Origin: Pedobacter frigidisoli
Lineage (GTDB): Bacteria; Bacteroidota; Bacteroidia; Sphingobacteriales; Sphingobacteriaceae
NCBI RefSeq assembly: GCF_004331675.1
Contig: NZ_SJSN01000016.1
Span: 1 to 64,000 of the forward strand
DNA: 64,000 nucleotides
Reading direction: 5' to 3'
Shown: positions 51,775 through 60,596 of the stretch, one piece after another
Layout of the letters: each line of letters opens with the position of its first letter
How positions within the stretch are numbered: the stretch's first letter is position 1
Made by a program: the position numbers and the translations under genes
The notes under the pieces: model-generated
What the model saw: only the letters and a program-made list of their open reading frames with translations
The model's database searches: none
Told to the model about the DNA's origin: nothing

Positions 51775-52484
51775 TGGAAATCTATCTAATCAAAATTATT
51801 ATAGCCCATTTAGTTGGAGATTTCTTTCTTCAGCCAACTTCCTGGGTTAAGGACAAGGAAAGAAAAAAACTTAAATCGGGGAAGTTATATCTGCATGTTT
51901 TGGTTCATGTGGTTTTGATATTTGTGGTTTTCTTAAGTTTTGATATTTGGAAAGTAGCCTTATCGATTGGTGTGTTACATTTAATAATCGATGCGTTAAA
52001 ATCTGCATTTCAAACTAAGAAGAATGCCAGAATCTTATTTTTTGTAGACCAGATTCTGCATTTCAGCTCGATTGTATTGGTTTGGCATATTTTCTACAAA
52101 GGTTATTTAGATATCAGTTTTTTGAATGAAACAAAAACATGGATTTTAATATCTGGCGCTTTGTTTTTAACGATGCCGACATCTATAATTATGAAAGTGA
52201 TTATTGCAAAATGGTTGCCCGATAATGACGATGAAAGTCCGAAATCGCTGCAGAATGCAGGAAAATACATTGGAATTTTGGAGCGTGTGTTGATTTTCGT
52301 TTTTATATTGACCAATCATTTTGAGGCTGTTGGTTTTCTATTAGCTGCGAAATCTATTTTCCGTTTTGGCGATTTAAAAGAGGCGCACGATTTAAAATTA
52401 ACTGAATATGTGTTGATTGGAACTTTATTGAGTTTCGGAATTGCAATAGTAGTTTCTTTTATGGTTTTAGGACTGCTGAAGTAA
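51774..52484 (+). CDS. DUF3307 membrane protein
   Basis: The 236-aa protein has six or so hydrophobic segments and the DUF3307 opening IIIAHLVGDFFLQPTSWV. It overlaps the satD stop by 1 nt. The pair satD-DUF3307 recurs in many genomes, suggesting the products act together, perhaps as a cytoplasmic regulator with a membrane partner. No function is known. Confidence 0.82.
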   Translation: MEIYLIKIIIAHLVGDFFLQPTSWVKDKERKKLKSGKLYLHVLVHVVLIFVVFLSFDIWKVALSIGVLHLIIDALKSAFQTKKNARILFFVDQILHFSSIVLVWHIFYKGYLDISFLNETKTWILISGALFLTMPTSIIMKVIIAKWLPDNDDESPKSLQNAGKYIGILERVLIFVFILTNHFEAVGFLLAAKSIFRFGDLKEAHDLKLTEYVLIGTLLSFGIAIVVSFMVLGLLK

Positions 52485-52550
52485 TTATTTTCTAGGAATC
52501 GCAATTAACATTACGCTAAGCAAACTTTAAAAGAAGTGCTGGATTTGCTT

Positions 52551-52717
52551 TCTAAACCCGATTGAAATGAAAATACTTTTTGATGTTTCTGACGAGAAAG
52601 ATTGCCACGTCGTTCCTCCTCGCAATGACGAATTTGGTAAAGCACAAAAGAAATAAAAAAGATTGAAATGAAAAGCGGGGCTATCGAAACCGATTCCCCG
52701 CTGAAATTGCTTTTCTA
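52551..52717 (-). repeat. Composite interspersed repeat, copy 5 with exchanged centre
   Basis: Starts TCTAAACCCGATTG and ends GCTTTTCTA. Outer modules (GAAAATACTTTTTG, AAAAAAGATTGAAATG) match the other copies, but the centre is a CGTCATTGCGAGG-type arm (52600-52630) in place of GTCATTCTGAGG. A hairpin AGCGGGG...CCCCGCT (52674-52702) lies just beyond the DPP IV stop and could act as its terminator. Confidence 0.75.
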
Positions 52718-52724
52718 ATTAATT

Positions 52725-54896
52725 CTATCTCGCTCCCGGAGGACAATTGTCTTTCAAAAATTTAGTGTAGGTTAATGATAAATGTTCGCTTGTTCCCTCG
52801 CCCTCAGAAATACTGTGGGTACGATTTGGATAGCTCATTAGCTGGAAAACCTTTTTATTTTTAATCAATTCGTTGATTAGCATTTCGGCATTTTGGTAGT
52901 GAACATTATCATCGCCAGTACCGTGAATGTAAAGCAAATTACCTTTTAAGTTTTTGGCATAAGTAACCGGCGAACCTTTAACGTAAGCCTCTTTGCTTGG
53001 AAAAGGTGTGCCCATATAGCGCTCCTGGTAAACATTATCGTAGGTTAGTTGGTTTCCAACGGCTGCAATTGCAATACCTGTTTTGTAAATTTCAGGGTAT
53101 TGGAACATCAAATTTAAAGTTGACGAACCACCACCGCTCCAGCCCCAAACTGCTATGCGGTCTTTATCCATAAATGAATTGGTTGCCAATAATTTTTTAG
53201 CGGCCATGGCCTGGTCGCGGATATTGATTACACCTATATTTTTATAAATGCCTTTGCGCCAAGCAGCACCTTTTGGAACAGGTGCGCCCCTGTTATCTAC
53301 AGAAACGTAGATGTAGCCATCTTTAGCCATATCACCTGCATATAAGAAGTTTCTTCCTGCACCATAAACATCAGTTGCGGTAGCTCCGGCGGGTTCGCCG
53401 TACACGTAAAATACAACAGGATATTTTTTATCAGGATTAAAGTTATCAGGTTTTTTCATCCAACCATCCATTTCAATACCATCTTCAGTAGTTACTTTAA
53501 AGAATTCTACCTTGTTTTTAGGTGCCTCCTGTTTTGATAATTGTGTGGTGATACTTCCATCCATTGTGAAAGGATTCCCAGTGGTAAAATTCATCCACTC
53601 GGTTATTGGCCTAACCAGAGCGCTATTGTAACTGTGGCGAGCGAAAGCTGCATTCTGTGAAATATCGTAACTGTGTGTACCTGGAAGTAGGGTAGATGGC
53701 GTTACCATTTCTAGTTTCCCCTTTCCATCTAACTTAGTCTTGTATAAATATTTTTGGGTTGCATTGGTTGGCGATGCCATGAAATAAACCATGTTGTTTT
53801 TCTCGTCAATCAATTTTACTTCAATCGCATCGTAATTGCCCTTGGTTACCAATGTTTCTTTTTTGCCGTCGCGACTGATTCTATACAAATGATTCCAACC
53901 ATCTTTATCAGATGTTATGGTAAATTCTTTATTATCGTTTAACCACTTCCACTCATCCTGAGCATCAATCCAAGCCTTTGCTTTTTCTGTATAAATAGCT
54001 TTAGCAGAACCTGTTGCAGCATCACAAATAAATACAATACTTTCGTTTTGCTCACGATTTAACTGTTGAAGAATGATTTCATTGCTGTTTGGTACCCATT
54101 GCATACGTGGAATGTAATGCTGGATATTATCGCCCGGAACATTTAACCAATTGGTTTTCGCAGTTGCAATATCAACTATACCAACTTTACAAGCTGATGG
54201 ATTTTCGCCAACTTTTGGATATTCAACAGGAATGGTGTAAGGATAAATAGAATCGGTATTGTTTATCATTAGAAAGTTCTTGATTTTGGTTGCATCAATT
54301 TGCCAATAGGCAATTGATTTCCCGTCAGGACTCCATCTGAAACCATCTCTGCAATCGAACTCTTCTTCGTAAACCCAATCGAATGTACCATTAATCATGC
54401 GGTCAGTTCCATCAGTAGTTAAGGTTTTAGCATCAGTTCCGTCAATATTTTCTACGTAAAGGTTGTGTTTGCTTACGTAAGCAACCTTATTTCCATCAGG
54501 AGATAATTTAGCAAACATTAAAGATGAGGCAGGTTTGTCTTTCCCGATTTGAGTAATTTTATTGGAAGTTAAATCGGCTAACCAATAATCGCCACGAGTA
54601 TCGTAACGCCAAACTTTTTTACTATTGGTGTAAATTAATGCTTTTGTACCATCGGCAGAAAGCTGAAAGCTTCTCACTGCTATAGGCGCATCTTTACCTA
54701 CAGGCGTAAGTAACGTTCTTGAAATAACCGTTTTTTTGTCACTTTTCGGAAGCGTGATGCTTACAATTTCTCCACTTGCTATTTGATAATAGGAGTTACC
54801 ATCTTTTGCCCAGTTTATACTTTGGGCCTTTGTATCAATTAACGAGCAAAGCGCAATGCAAGTAATGGATAATTTGAATAATAAGTTTTTTATCAT
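52725..54896 (-). CDS. S9 family peptidase, dipeptidyl peptidase IV-type
   Basis: The 723-aa exported serine peptidase removes X-Pro dipeptides. It has a signal peptide (DTKAQ), an N-terminal DPP IV beta-propeller (about 90-460, WVYEEEFDCRDGFRWSPDG) and a C-terminal alpha/beta hydrolase with the nucleophile in WGWSGGGSS, Asp in GTGDDNVHYQNAE and His in PNRTHSISE. The conserved DW(V/L)YEEE glutamate motif that binds the peptide N-terminus is present. A terminator hairpin ends 15 nt before its start. Confidence 0.94.
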   Translation of the reverse strand: MIKNLLFKLSITCIALCSLIDTKAQSINWAKDGNSYYQIASGEIVSITLPKSDKKTVISRTLLTPVGKDAPIAVRSFQLSADGTKALIYTNSKKVWRYDTRGDYWLADLTSNKITQIGKDKPASSLMFAKLSPDGNKVAYVSKHNLYVENIDGTDAKTLTTDGTDRMINGTFDWVYEEEFDCRDGFRWSPDGKSIAYWQIDATKIKNFLMINNTDSIYPYTIPVEYPKVGENPSACKVGIVDIATAKTNWLNVPGDNIQHYIPRMQWVPNSNEIILQQLNREQNESIVFICDAATGSAKAIYTEKAKAWIDAQDEWKWLNDNKEFTITSDKDGWNHLYRISRDGKKETLVTKGNYDAIEVKLIDEKNNMVYFMASPTNATQKYLYKTKLDGKGKLEMVTPSTLLPGTHSYDISQNAAFARHSYNSALVRPITEWMNFTTGNPFTMDGSITTQLSKQEAPKNKVEFFKVTTEDGIEMDGWMKKPDNFNPDKKYPVVFYVYGEPAGATATDVYGAGRNFLYAGDMAKDGYIYVSVDNRGAPVPKGAAWRKGIYKNIGVINIRDQAMAAKKLLATNSFMDKDRIAVWGWSGGGSSTLNLMFQYPEIYKTGIAIAAVGNQLTYDNVYQERYMGTPFPSKEAYVKGSPVTYAKNLKGNLLYIHGTGDDNVHYQNAEMLINELIKNKKVFQLMSYPNRTHSISEGEGTSEHLSLTYTKFLKDNCPPGAR

Positions 54897-54910
54897 AAAA
54901 AATTTGTCAT

Positions 54911-54967
54911 AAAAAAAGCTTTTTAACTTTCGGGCTAATTTAAATAAAAAGCCGGCAGTTAAAAAGC
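54911..54967 (-). terminator. Terminator just upstream of the DPP IV start
   Basis: GCTTTTTAAC (54918-54927) and GTTAAAAAGC (54958-54967) form a 10-bp perfect stem with further inner pairing; on the minus strand it is followed by seven Ts. It can end transcription of the DUF4412-like gene (stop 54992). It lies 15 nt before the DPP IV ATG, leaving no room for a separate promoter after it, so attenuation or an overlapping promoter is possible. Confidence 0.7.
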
Positions 54968-54991
54968 CTTTAATTATCAGATATTGGTTAA

Positions 54992-55675
54992 TTATTCACC
55001 ACCACCCTGCATTTTTGCAAGGTCTTCCATGGTAACAACTTCATAACCACTTGGAACCTCTTTAGAAATTGCACCAACTTTACCTTCAGCAACTGATTTT
55101 AAAGTTGTAGTAGTTTCGATACCTCTCTGTACTAATGTATATTTTACTGGAAAAGCTCCTAGTCCTGGGAAATAATTTTGAGATCCAACATTTGGTAATT
55201 CAATATCTTTTGTAGCCCAAAGCTCATGAGATGCACCTTTATCGTCTTTAAAGGTGTATTTTTCTGCATTATATCCCGCAACTGTTTGTTTTTCTCCTGA
55301 GGCTTTGAAGTCTGAGTATTTTGGTAAATCGCCCATCGCCTTAGTTACATCTTCCTTAGATTGTTTAACCGCAAACTGTTTTTGAGCAATCGGCACATCT
55401 ATTAAAAGTAAGCCAGTTCTTTCAATATTATCTGAGATGATGCCAATTAAAGCAGGACCTTGTTCCATTTCGATTTTAGTTAGGCCATTATTGAACTTTA
55501 CTTTTAACTCTGCAGGTGGTTCTTGTCCGCCCATAGCAGATTTTTGTTCGGCAGTTAATTTATACTCTAAGCCATAGGTTAAAGTTCCTTCTGATATTTT
55601 CTTTTGAGCATGTACAATTACACCAGTACTTACCAAGATTAAGGCTAAAACGCCAGTTTTGATTGATTTTAACAT
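54992..55675 (-). CDS. Secreted DUF4412-like protein
   Basis: A 227-aa exported protein (signal VIVHAQ) with alternating beta-strand pattern (EGTLTYGLEYKL, FNNGLTKIEMEQG, VAGYNAEKYTF, HELWATKDIELP). The YNAEKYTF-plus-LWAT pattern resembles DUF4412 and GLPGLI-type secreted proteins of Bacteroidota, which have no known function. It ends in a Gly-rich stretch. It lies 22 nt after the enoyl-CoA hydratase on the same strand. Confidence 0.65.
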   Translation of the reverse strand: MLKSIKTGVLALILVSTGVIVHAQKKISEGTLTYGLEYKLTAEQKSAMGGQEPPAELKVKFNNGLTKIEMEQGPALIGIISDNIERTGLLLIDVPIAQKQFAVKQSKEDVTKAMGDLPKYSDFKASGEKQTVAGYNAEKYTFKDDKGASHELWATKDIELPNVGSQNYFPGLGAFPVKYTLVQRGIETTTTLKSVAEGKVGAISKEVPSGYEVVTMEDLAKMQGGGE

Positions 55676-55697
55676 GTTTTTATATAAGTTTAGTTGT

Positions 55698-56474
55698 TTA
55701 CCAGTTTATTTTTTCTTTGTTTAAGAATGATGTAATACCTTTTTTAAAATCTTCACTTTCTCTAACACGAGCATTTATTTGTACAGCGAACTCCAAGCTT
55801 TTTTCCAATAGGGGATTTGTAGTTTGGTTAATCAATTGTTTTGTAATCATTAACGAATTTCCCGAACTACCTCTACACAAATTTAATGCAAATTCTTTAA
55901 CTGTAAGATGAATCTCTGATGAATTTGTTACATAATTTATCAAATTATATTGAAGCGCTTTTTCTGCGGAAAAGGTTTTACCTGTTAATAATAATTCCTT
56001 TGCGATGGTTTCATTAACCTTTTGCTTTAAAAAACAGGAAACTATGGCAGGAACAAAACCGATTTTAACTTCCGTATAGCCGAAATTACTCTCTGGCGTA
56101 GCAAAAACAATATCACAGATGGTTGCCAAACCGCATCCACCTGCAATGGCATGACCCTCAACTTGAGCAATAACAACCTTTGGTAAATAGTAAATGGTAG
56201 TGAAAAGTTTTTTCAGGTTATTAGAATCAGCAACGTTTTCTTCAAAGGTATTGTGTTGTAATTGTTGAAGATATTCTAAATCTGCACCGGCACTAAAAGT
56301 ACCACTATTCGCTTTTAATATTACTACTTTAACCAAGTCATCTTCTGATGCCCGAATAAAAGTTTCGGTCAATTCAGCAATCAATTGCGGATTTAAGGCA
56401 TTCCGTTTTTCAGGTCTGTTAATGGTTATTGTGGCAATTCTATCTTCCACGCTGTACAAAACCAAGTTGTTCAT
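55698..56474 (-). CDS. Enoyl-CoA hydratase/isomerase family protein
   Basis: The 258-aa crotonase-fold protein has the oxyanion-hole segments SGTFSAGADLEYL and EGHAIAGGCGLATICDI and the TPESNFGYTEVKIGFVPA region. One of the usual catalytic glutamates appears as the E in FGYTEVKIGF. It could be a hydratase, isomerase or methylglutaconyl-CoA hydratase of leucine degradation; the substrate is open. It starts 1 nt after the ComEC stop. Confidence 0.9.
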   Translation of the reverse strand: MNNLVLYSVEDRIATITINRPEKRNALNPQLIAELTETFIRASEDDLVKVVILKANSGTFSAGADLEYLQQLQHNTFEENVADSNNLKKLFTTIYYLPKVVIAQVEGHAIAGGCGLATICDIVFATPESNFGYTEVKIGFVPAIVSCFLKQKVNETIAKELLLTGKTFSAEKALQYNLINYVTNSSEIHLTVKEFALNLCRGSSGNSLMITKQLINQTTNPLLEKSLEFAVQINARVRESEDFKKGITSFLNKEKINW

Positions 56475-56475
56475 G

Positions 56476-58563
56476 TTATTGGGTTAGGTAAACCAAATAT
56501 GCAGGATTTTTCTTTAAAACATGTGGCTGAGCTTTATTATTCTCGGCAAAATTTTTAAACGCCGCAATTTTATAATCTTTGTTGGTTGCATCAATAATTA
56601 CATTTTTAAACTCAATTTCCTTTGGAAGATTCTCTATTTTAAACTTATTATTTCCTGTTAGCCAAATACTTGAGAACTTTCCTTTAACAGATAAAATTTT
56701 ATAGTTCATATGCTCATCAATCAGGAGGATGTTGTATGTATCAAATACGATTTGATTATTTTTTTTAACAAAATGGCGCAAAATGGTATCTTGTTTTAAG
56801 CTGATAAAATTGATTTTATTTATTTGAGATTGTTCCAATGCAGGCTCGATAAAGAATTGATAGTTTTTATCATCATGAGACAAGTCCGTTAACAGTATCG
56901 TTTCCCGACCATTAATAAAAGCCGCTGCATAGTTTTTTCTTAGCGTAAAAAAGATAATTTTCTTTTGATGAATAGCTGTCCAATTATCGTAGGTTATCAT
57001 TGAAATGTATCCTATATAAACTGCAAACGACGCAAACAAGAATTTCTTATTGAATTTCACCAGAGCATAAACGAATAATCCTAAAGCGAAAGTCAACAAA
57101 ATTAGTTCAGGTAAATTAATCCAAACTGATGAAACCGTTGAATAGGGTAAATCAGCAATCCATTTTAAAACAGTGTTTGTAGTAACGATTATCCATTCGA
57201 AAATCGGAGAAAGTTTATCCACTAATGGAACTAAAACGCCGATTCCCAAAATCATAATAAGGATTAAGGGAATAGAAATGAACAGATTTCCCAATAAAAA
57301 ATAAATAGGGAACTGATGGAAATAATATATGCAAAGCGGAAACGTAACCAATTGAGCTGATAAAGAAAGTGCAATCAATTCCCAAATTTTATTCAGCCAT
57401 TTATTCTTAACATAAAGCCATTTATAAATTTTTGGTTGAAGATAAATTAGTCCAAAAACGGAAATATACGAAAGCTGAAAACCAACATCCCAAATCAAAA
57501 ACGGATTGTAAACCAGTTGGCAAAATGCTGCAAAAGCTAGAGTGTTATATCCGTTTTTATTTCTAGCGAATGTTCTGGCGATAATAAAAATGGTAATCAT
57601 GGTTGCTGCCCGAACAACAGATGGTGAAAGACCTGTGATTAATGAATAAACCCAAATTAAACTGCAGATTAAAACGAATTTAAAGATTTTTAGGAATCGT
57701 TTTTTATCCAAAAAAGCCAGACAAATATCTAACACAAAGAAAATTATCGCAACATGACTACCAGAAACTGAAAGTGCATGGATGGTTCCAGTTTTGGAAT
57801 ATGCAGCCAAAGTTTCTTTACTTAAATCTGCACGGTAACCTAAAATTAAGGTAGAAGCTACTGCGAATGCCTCATCATTTTTAATGAGTTTTCGGTACTT
57901 TGCAACCTGTTTTTCTCTTAAATCCAAAGCTAGCTTGATAATTGGATTTCCAATATTTCGGTTTGTTTTAAGTAAATGATTTTGGTTTATGAAAGTTTGT
58001 TCATAAACATTCTGACCCGCCAACCAGCGTTTAAAATCAAATTCAGCAGGATTGTACGGCTGCTCAACTTCCAAATATTTCGCCGAGATAACTAATTCAT
58101 CTCCATATTTTAAATGAATAGGATGGAGGCTATCTACTTTTAAAGCCAAGAGGAGTTGTCCGCTGAGTTTAATTTGTTTTAAGTTTTCGTAACCCGAAAC
58201 TACTCGTGCTTTAAATCTTAAAATATCATTGGTTTGTTCAGGTTCATCGTTTATCCAAATTTTTAAGTACGTGTAATTCCTATTTGCGAAGTAATCAGAT
58301 TTAAGCTTTTCGTTGTTTAAAACACAAAGTAATCCGCCGAAAGCAAAGAAGAAAGAGAAGATTAAAATTCCCGTTAAACCTTTGAATTTATAAGCGTTGA
58401 GTTTTTTATAGGTGATATTGATGGTTAAAATAGAAAAAAGAATTAATGCTGATGCAATTGCCAAAATCAAAATTATTTTTCCAGTCGGGAAGAAATAAAA
58501 AACACCAATCCCAATTAAAAATGGAAGTAGCATTCTGGCGAAAATATATTCTGCTTTAAACAT
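56476..58563 (-). CDS. ComEC/Rec2-family DNA-uptake channel
   Basis: A 695-aa membrane protein with a soluble DUF4131 domain (about 30-195), the ComEC/Rec2 competence domain with many membrane helices (about 225-490, THALSVSGSHVAIIFFVLDI) and a C-terminal soluble part. In ComEC the SGSH motif marks the channel core. The C-terminal part lacks HxHxDH, so the metallo-beta-lactamase domain found in many ComECs is absent or degenerate. It starts 2 nt after the HhH-barrel gene. Confidence 0.93.
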   Translation of the reverse strand: MFKAEYIFARMLLPFLIGIGVFYFFPTGKIILILAIASALILFSILTINITYKKLNAYKFKGLTGILIFSFFFAFGGLLCVLNNEKLKSDYFANRNYTYLKIWINDEPEQTNDILRFKARVVSGYENLKQIKLSGQLLLALKVDSLHPIHLKYGDELVISAKYLEVEQPYNPAEFDFKRWLAGQNVYEQTFINQNHLLKTNRNIGNPIIKLALDLREKQVAKYRKLIKNDEAFAVASTLILGYRADLSKETLAAYSKTGTIHALSVSGSHVAIIFFVLDICLAFLDKKRFLKIFKFVLICSLIWVYSLITGLSPSVVRAATMITIFIIARTFARNKNGYNTLAFAAFCQLVYNPFLIWDVGFQLSYISVFGLIYLQPKIYKWLYVKNKWLNKIWELIALSLSAQLVTFPLCIYYFHQFPIYFLLGNLFISIPLILIMILGIGVLVPLVDKLSPIFEWIIVTTNTVLKWIADLPYSTVSSVWINLPELILLTFALGLFVYALVKFNKKFLFASFAVYIGYISMITYDNWTAIHQKKIIFFTLRKNYAAAFINGRETILLTDLSHDDKNYQFFIEPALEQSQINKINFISLKQDTILRHFVKKNNQIVFDTYNILLIDEHMNYKILSVKGKFSSIWLTGNNKFKIENLPKEIEFKNVIIDATNKDYKIAAFKNFAENNKAQPHVLKKNPAYLVYLTQ

Positions 58564-58565
58564 AT

Positions 58566-60596
58566 TTAAAATTGATACCTCAACTGAATTTTTACTTCCG
58601 ATTTTTTATTGCCTTGAATTTCATCGAGATAGGTTCCAACCGTCTCTACATCTTTATAAATGAACATGGCATATCTTGCCCAAATATTTAGCTTCTTGGC
58701 TAAATTATATTTCAAGTTTAAATAGGTTCTGAAACCTTTTCCGCTATACATCCCGAAAGCGAAACTGTATAAAACATCATCTTCATAGGCGTAAATTCTG
58801 CTGTTATAACTTGGCGTATCGAAGTAAGCTATTCGAAAATTTCCTGTTATTTTTGAGAACATTGGCGAGTAATCAACATCCTGATAAATCAAATAACCGA
58901 ATTCACGATTAGCATCACCTTTTTTATATTGAGAAACCTCAGCTCGATTTTGGAAACTCCATTTCTTATTTAATTGCCAACTCACTTCAACTCGATAACC
59001 CTCTTTCTTTACATCATCCAAAAAGTTAATGGGAACATCCAAATCGGTATTTTGATGTTTGTTTTCGGTTTTAAATCTTACTAAAACTTTAAAGGTTTTG
59101 CTTGGTGTATAAACTGCCTGACTTAAAATCTCATAACCGTTTGATGGTGCATCAACACGATATTTTAACCATGGAAACTGAAAGTAATCGCCATATATCG
59201 AAAATGCCCATCGTTTATTTGGCGTGATGTTTAAACCAGCATATAATCCTTTTTCGTTTATTGCTTCGCTTGCCTCGGCCAAAGCCTGATTAAAAAAGTT
59301 ATGGTAATCTTTTGCGTAATTGCGGTAAGTTATAGCTGCTGAAACTGTAGGAGATAAACTGATTAATGCACCGTTTACATAAGCCAAGCCGCTATTCAAA
59401 CTTTTCCCTAACTCGCCGAAGAAGTAAATATTCTTATAAGTGTAATTGTAATAAGCACCAACATTCGTCAGCGAGTTTCCTGTAAAACTGAATCTATCAT
59501 AAACAGCAGTTTGTGTGATGAAACTGTTTCCGTATTTACTTTGATAGGCAATTGCGCCAATACCCAATTCGTTTTTGGTATATTGAAGAGCAGCTCCGTA
59601 AATCTGCTGACTTAGAGAATTTTTATTTTCAATTTCGGTTGGTGTTCTGTGGTAACCGCTTTGATTGATGGTTGCTTGAACGAGATTTCCATCAAAATCT
59701 ACATCCTGGCTTGCATCCAAATTTCTAAACGAAACGAAAGGAGTGATGTCGATATTTTTGTAGAGATTAATCGTTGCCGATACACCTCTCAAGAATGAAT
59801 ATTCATTGGCTGAAGTGTAAGGTCGCAGGCCTAAATCTTTCTTGGCTACACTCGTAACATCAGGTCCTTTACCAAAAGCAAAACCCGACCACATGGTTAC
59901 GCCTTGGCCAAATTGTAGCGTATAATCTCCAACAACGAGTTTCTTAACCCGACCTAATTTAAATAGCGCAATATTTCCAGAAAAATAATCAAACGGTTTT
60001 CCAATGAATTTCTCTCCAGCATCTTTATCTAATGTTATGGCTGCTGAAACGATTGTTCCATAATGATATCGATAGCGAGTTTGAAACCGCTCAGGAGAAC
60101 CTAAATATCTGTTTCCAGGCAAATCTGTAAATCCTTTTTGCTTTTGCAAAGTTTGAGCAAACCGCATCACTAAATCGCTTTCTCCTAAATTGAGAATATT
60201 TTTGAATGTAAGTTTCTCGTATTCAGTAGTTGCATTTAAAGTAACAAATGGCAGTAAGCTTTGAACGGTTCTCACATCAAAACCATCAATACTTTGCAGT
60301 TCCAAGGCATCAACAAAATTTCCGTTTTCTTTAACGTAAGCGAAGAAATTACTGATTTGCAGTGGCGATAAAAACACTAAAGTTTTCAACTCTTCGGGTG
60401 TGGTTTTATTCAAATTAATCGGATGTTTGCGATACCTGGTCAATACATCAATTAATTCCGTCATATCGTAATCATCAGGAAGATTTTCGGTTACACTTTC
60501 CAAAATATCACGAACATCAACTTCTTGCTCGGGAATTTGCGCATTTGCAATGAAACCCATCATTACAAACACCAATGTTATCAACCTAAAACGCAT
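58566..60596 (-). CDS. Outer-membrane barrel protein with N-terminal ComEA-like HhH domain
   Basis: From the ATG at 60596 the protein is 676 aa with a signal peptide (MGFIANAQ). After an acidic stretch come helix-hairpin-helix segments: HPINLNKTTPEELKTLVFLS and ENGNFVDALELQSIDGF (about 55-105), which closely follow the ComEA pattern INLN-x-A-x-x-EEL...G-F-x-x-x-x-x-L. The rest is a beta-barrel with alternating Tyr/Phe strands ending in F. It overlaps the PorV-like gene by 11 bp and precedes ComEC by 2 nt. A role in DNA passage across the outer membrane is inferred. A frame to 60638 would start inside the upstream gene. Confidence 0.85.
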   Translation of the reverse strand: MRFRLITLVFVMMGFIANAQIPEQEVDVRDILESVTENLPDDYDMTELIDVLTRYRKHPINLNKTTPEELKTLVFLSPLQISNFFAYVKENGNFVDALELQSIDGFDVRTVQSLLPFVTLNATTEYEKLTFKNILNLGESDLVMRFAQTLQKQKGFTDLPGNRYLGSPERFQTRYRYHYGTIVSAAITLDKDAGEKFIGKPFDYFSGNIALFKLGRVKKLVVGDYTLQFGQGVTMWSGFAFGKGPDVTSVAKKDLGLRPYTSANEYSFLRGVSATINLYKNIDITPFVSFRNLDASQDVDFDGNLVQATINQSGYHRTPTEIENKNSLSQQIYGAALQYTKNELGIGAIAYQSKYGNSFITQTAVYDRFSFTGNSLTNVGAYYNYTYKNIYFFGELGKSLNSGLAYVNGALISLSPTVSAAITYRNYAKDYHNFFNQALAEASEAINEKGLYAGLNITPNKRWAFSIYGDYFQFPWLKYRVDAPSNGYEILSQAVYTPSKTFKVLVRFKTENKHQNTDLDVPINFLDDVKKEGYRVEVSWQLNKKWSFQNRAEVSQYKKGDANREFGYLIYQDVDYSPMFSKITGNFRIAYFDTPSYNSRIYAYEDDVLYSFAFGMYSGKGFRTYLNLKYNLAKKLNIWARYAMFIYKDVETVGTYLDEIQGNKKSEVKIQLRYQF

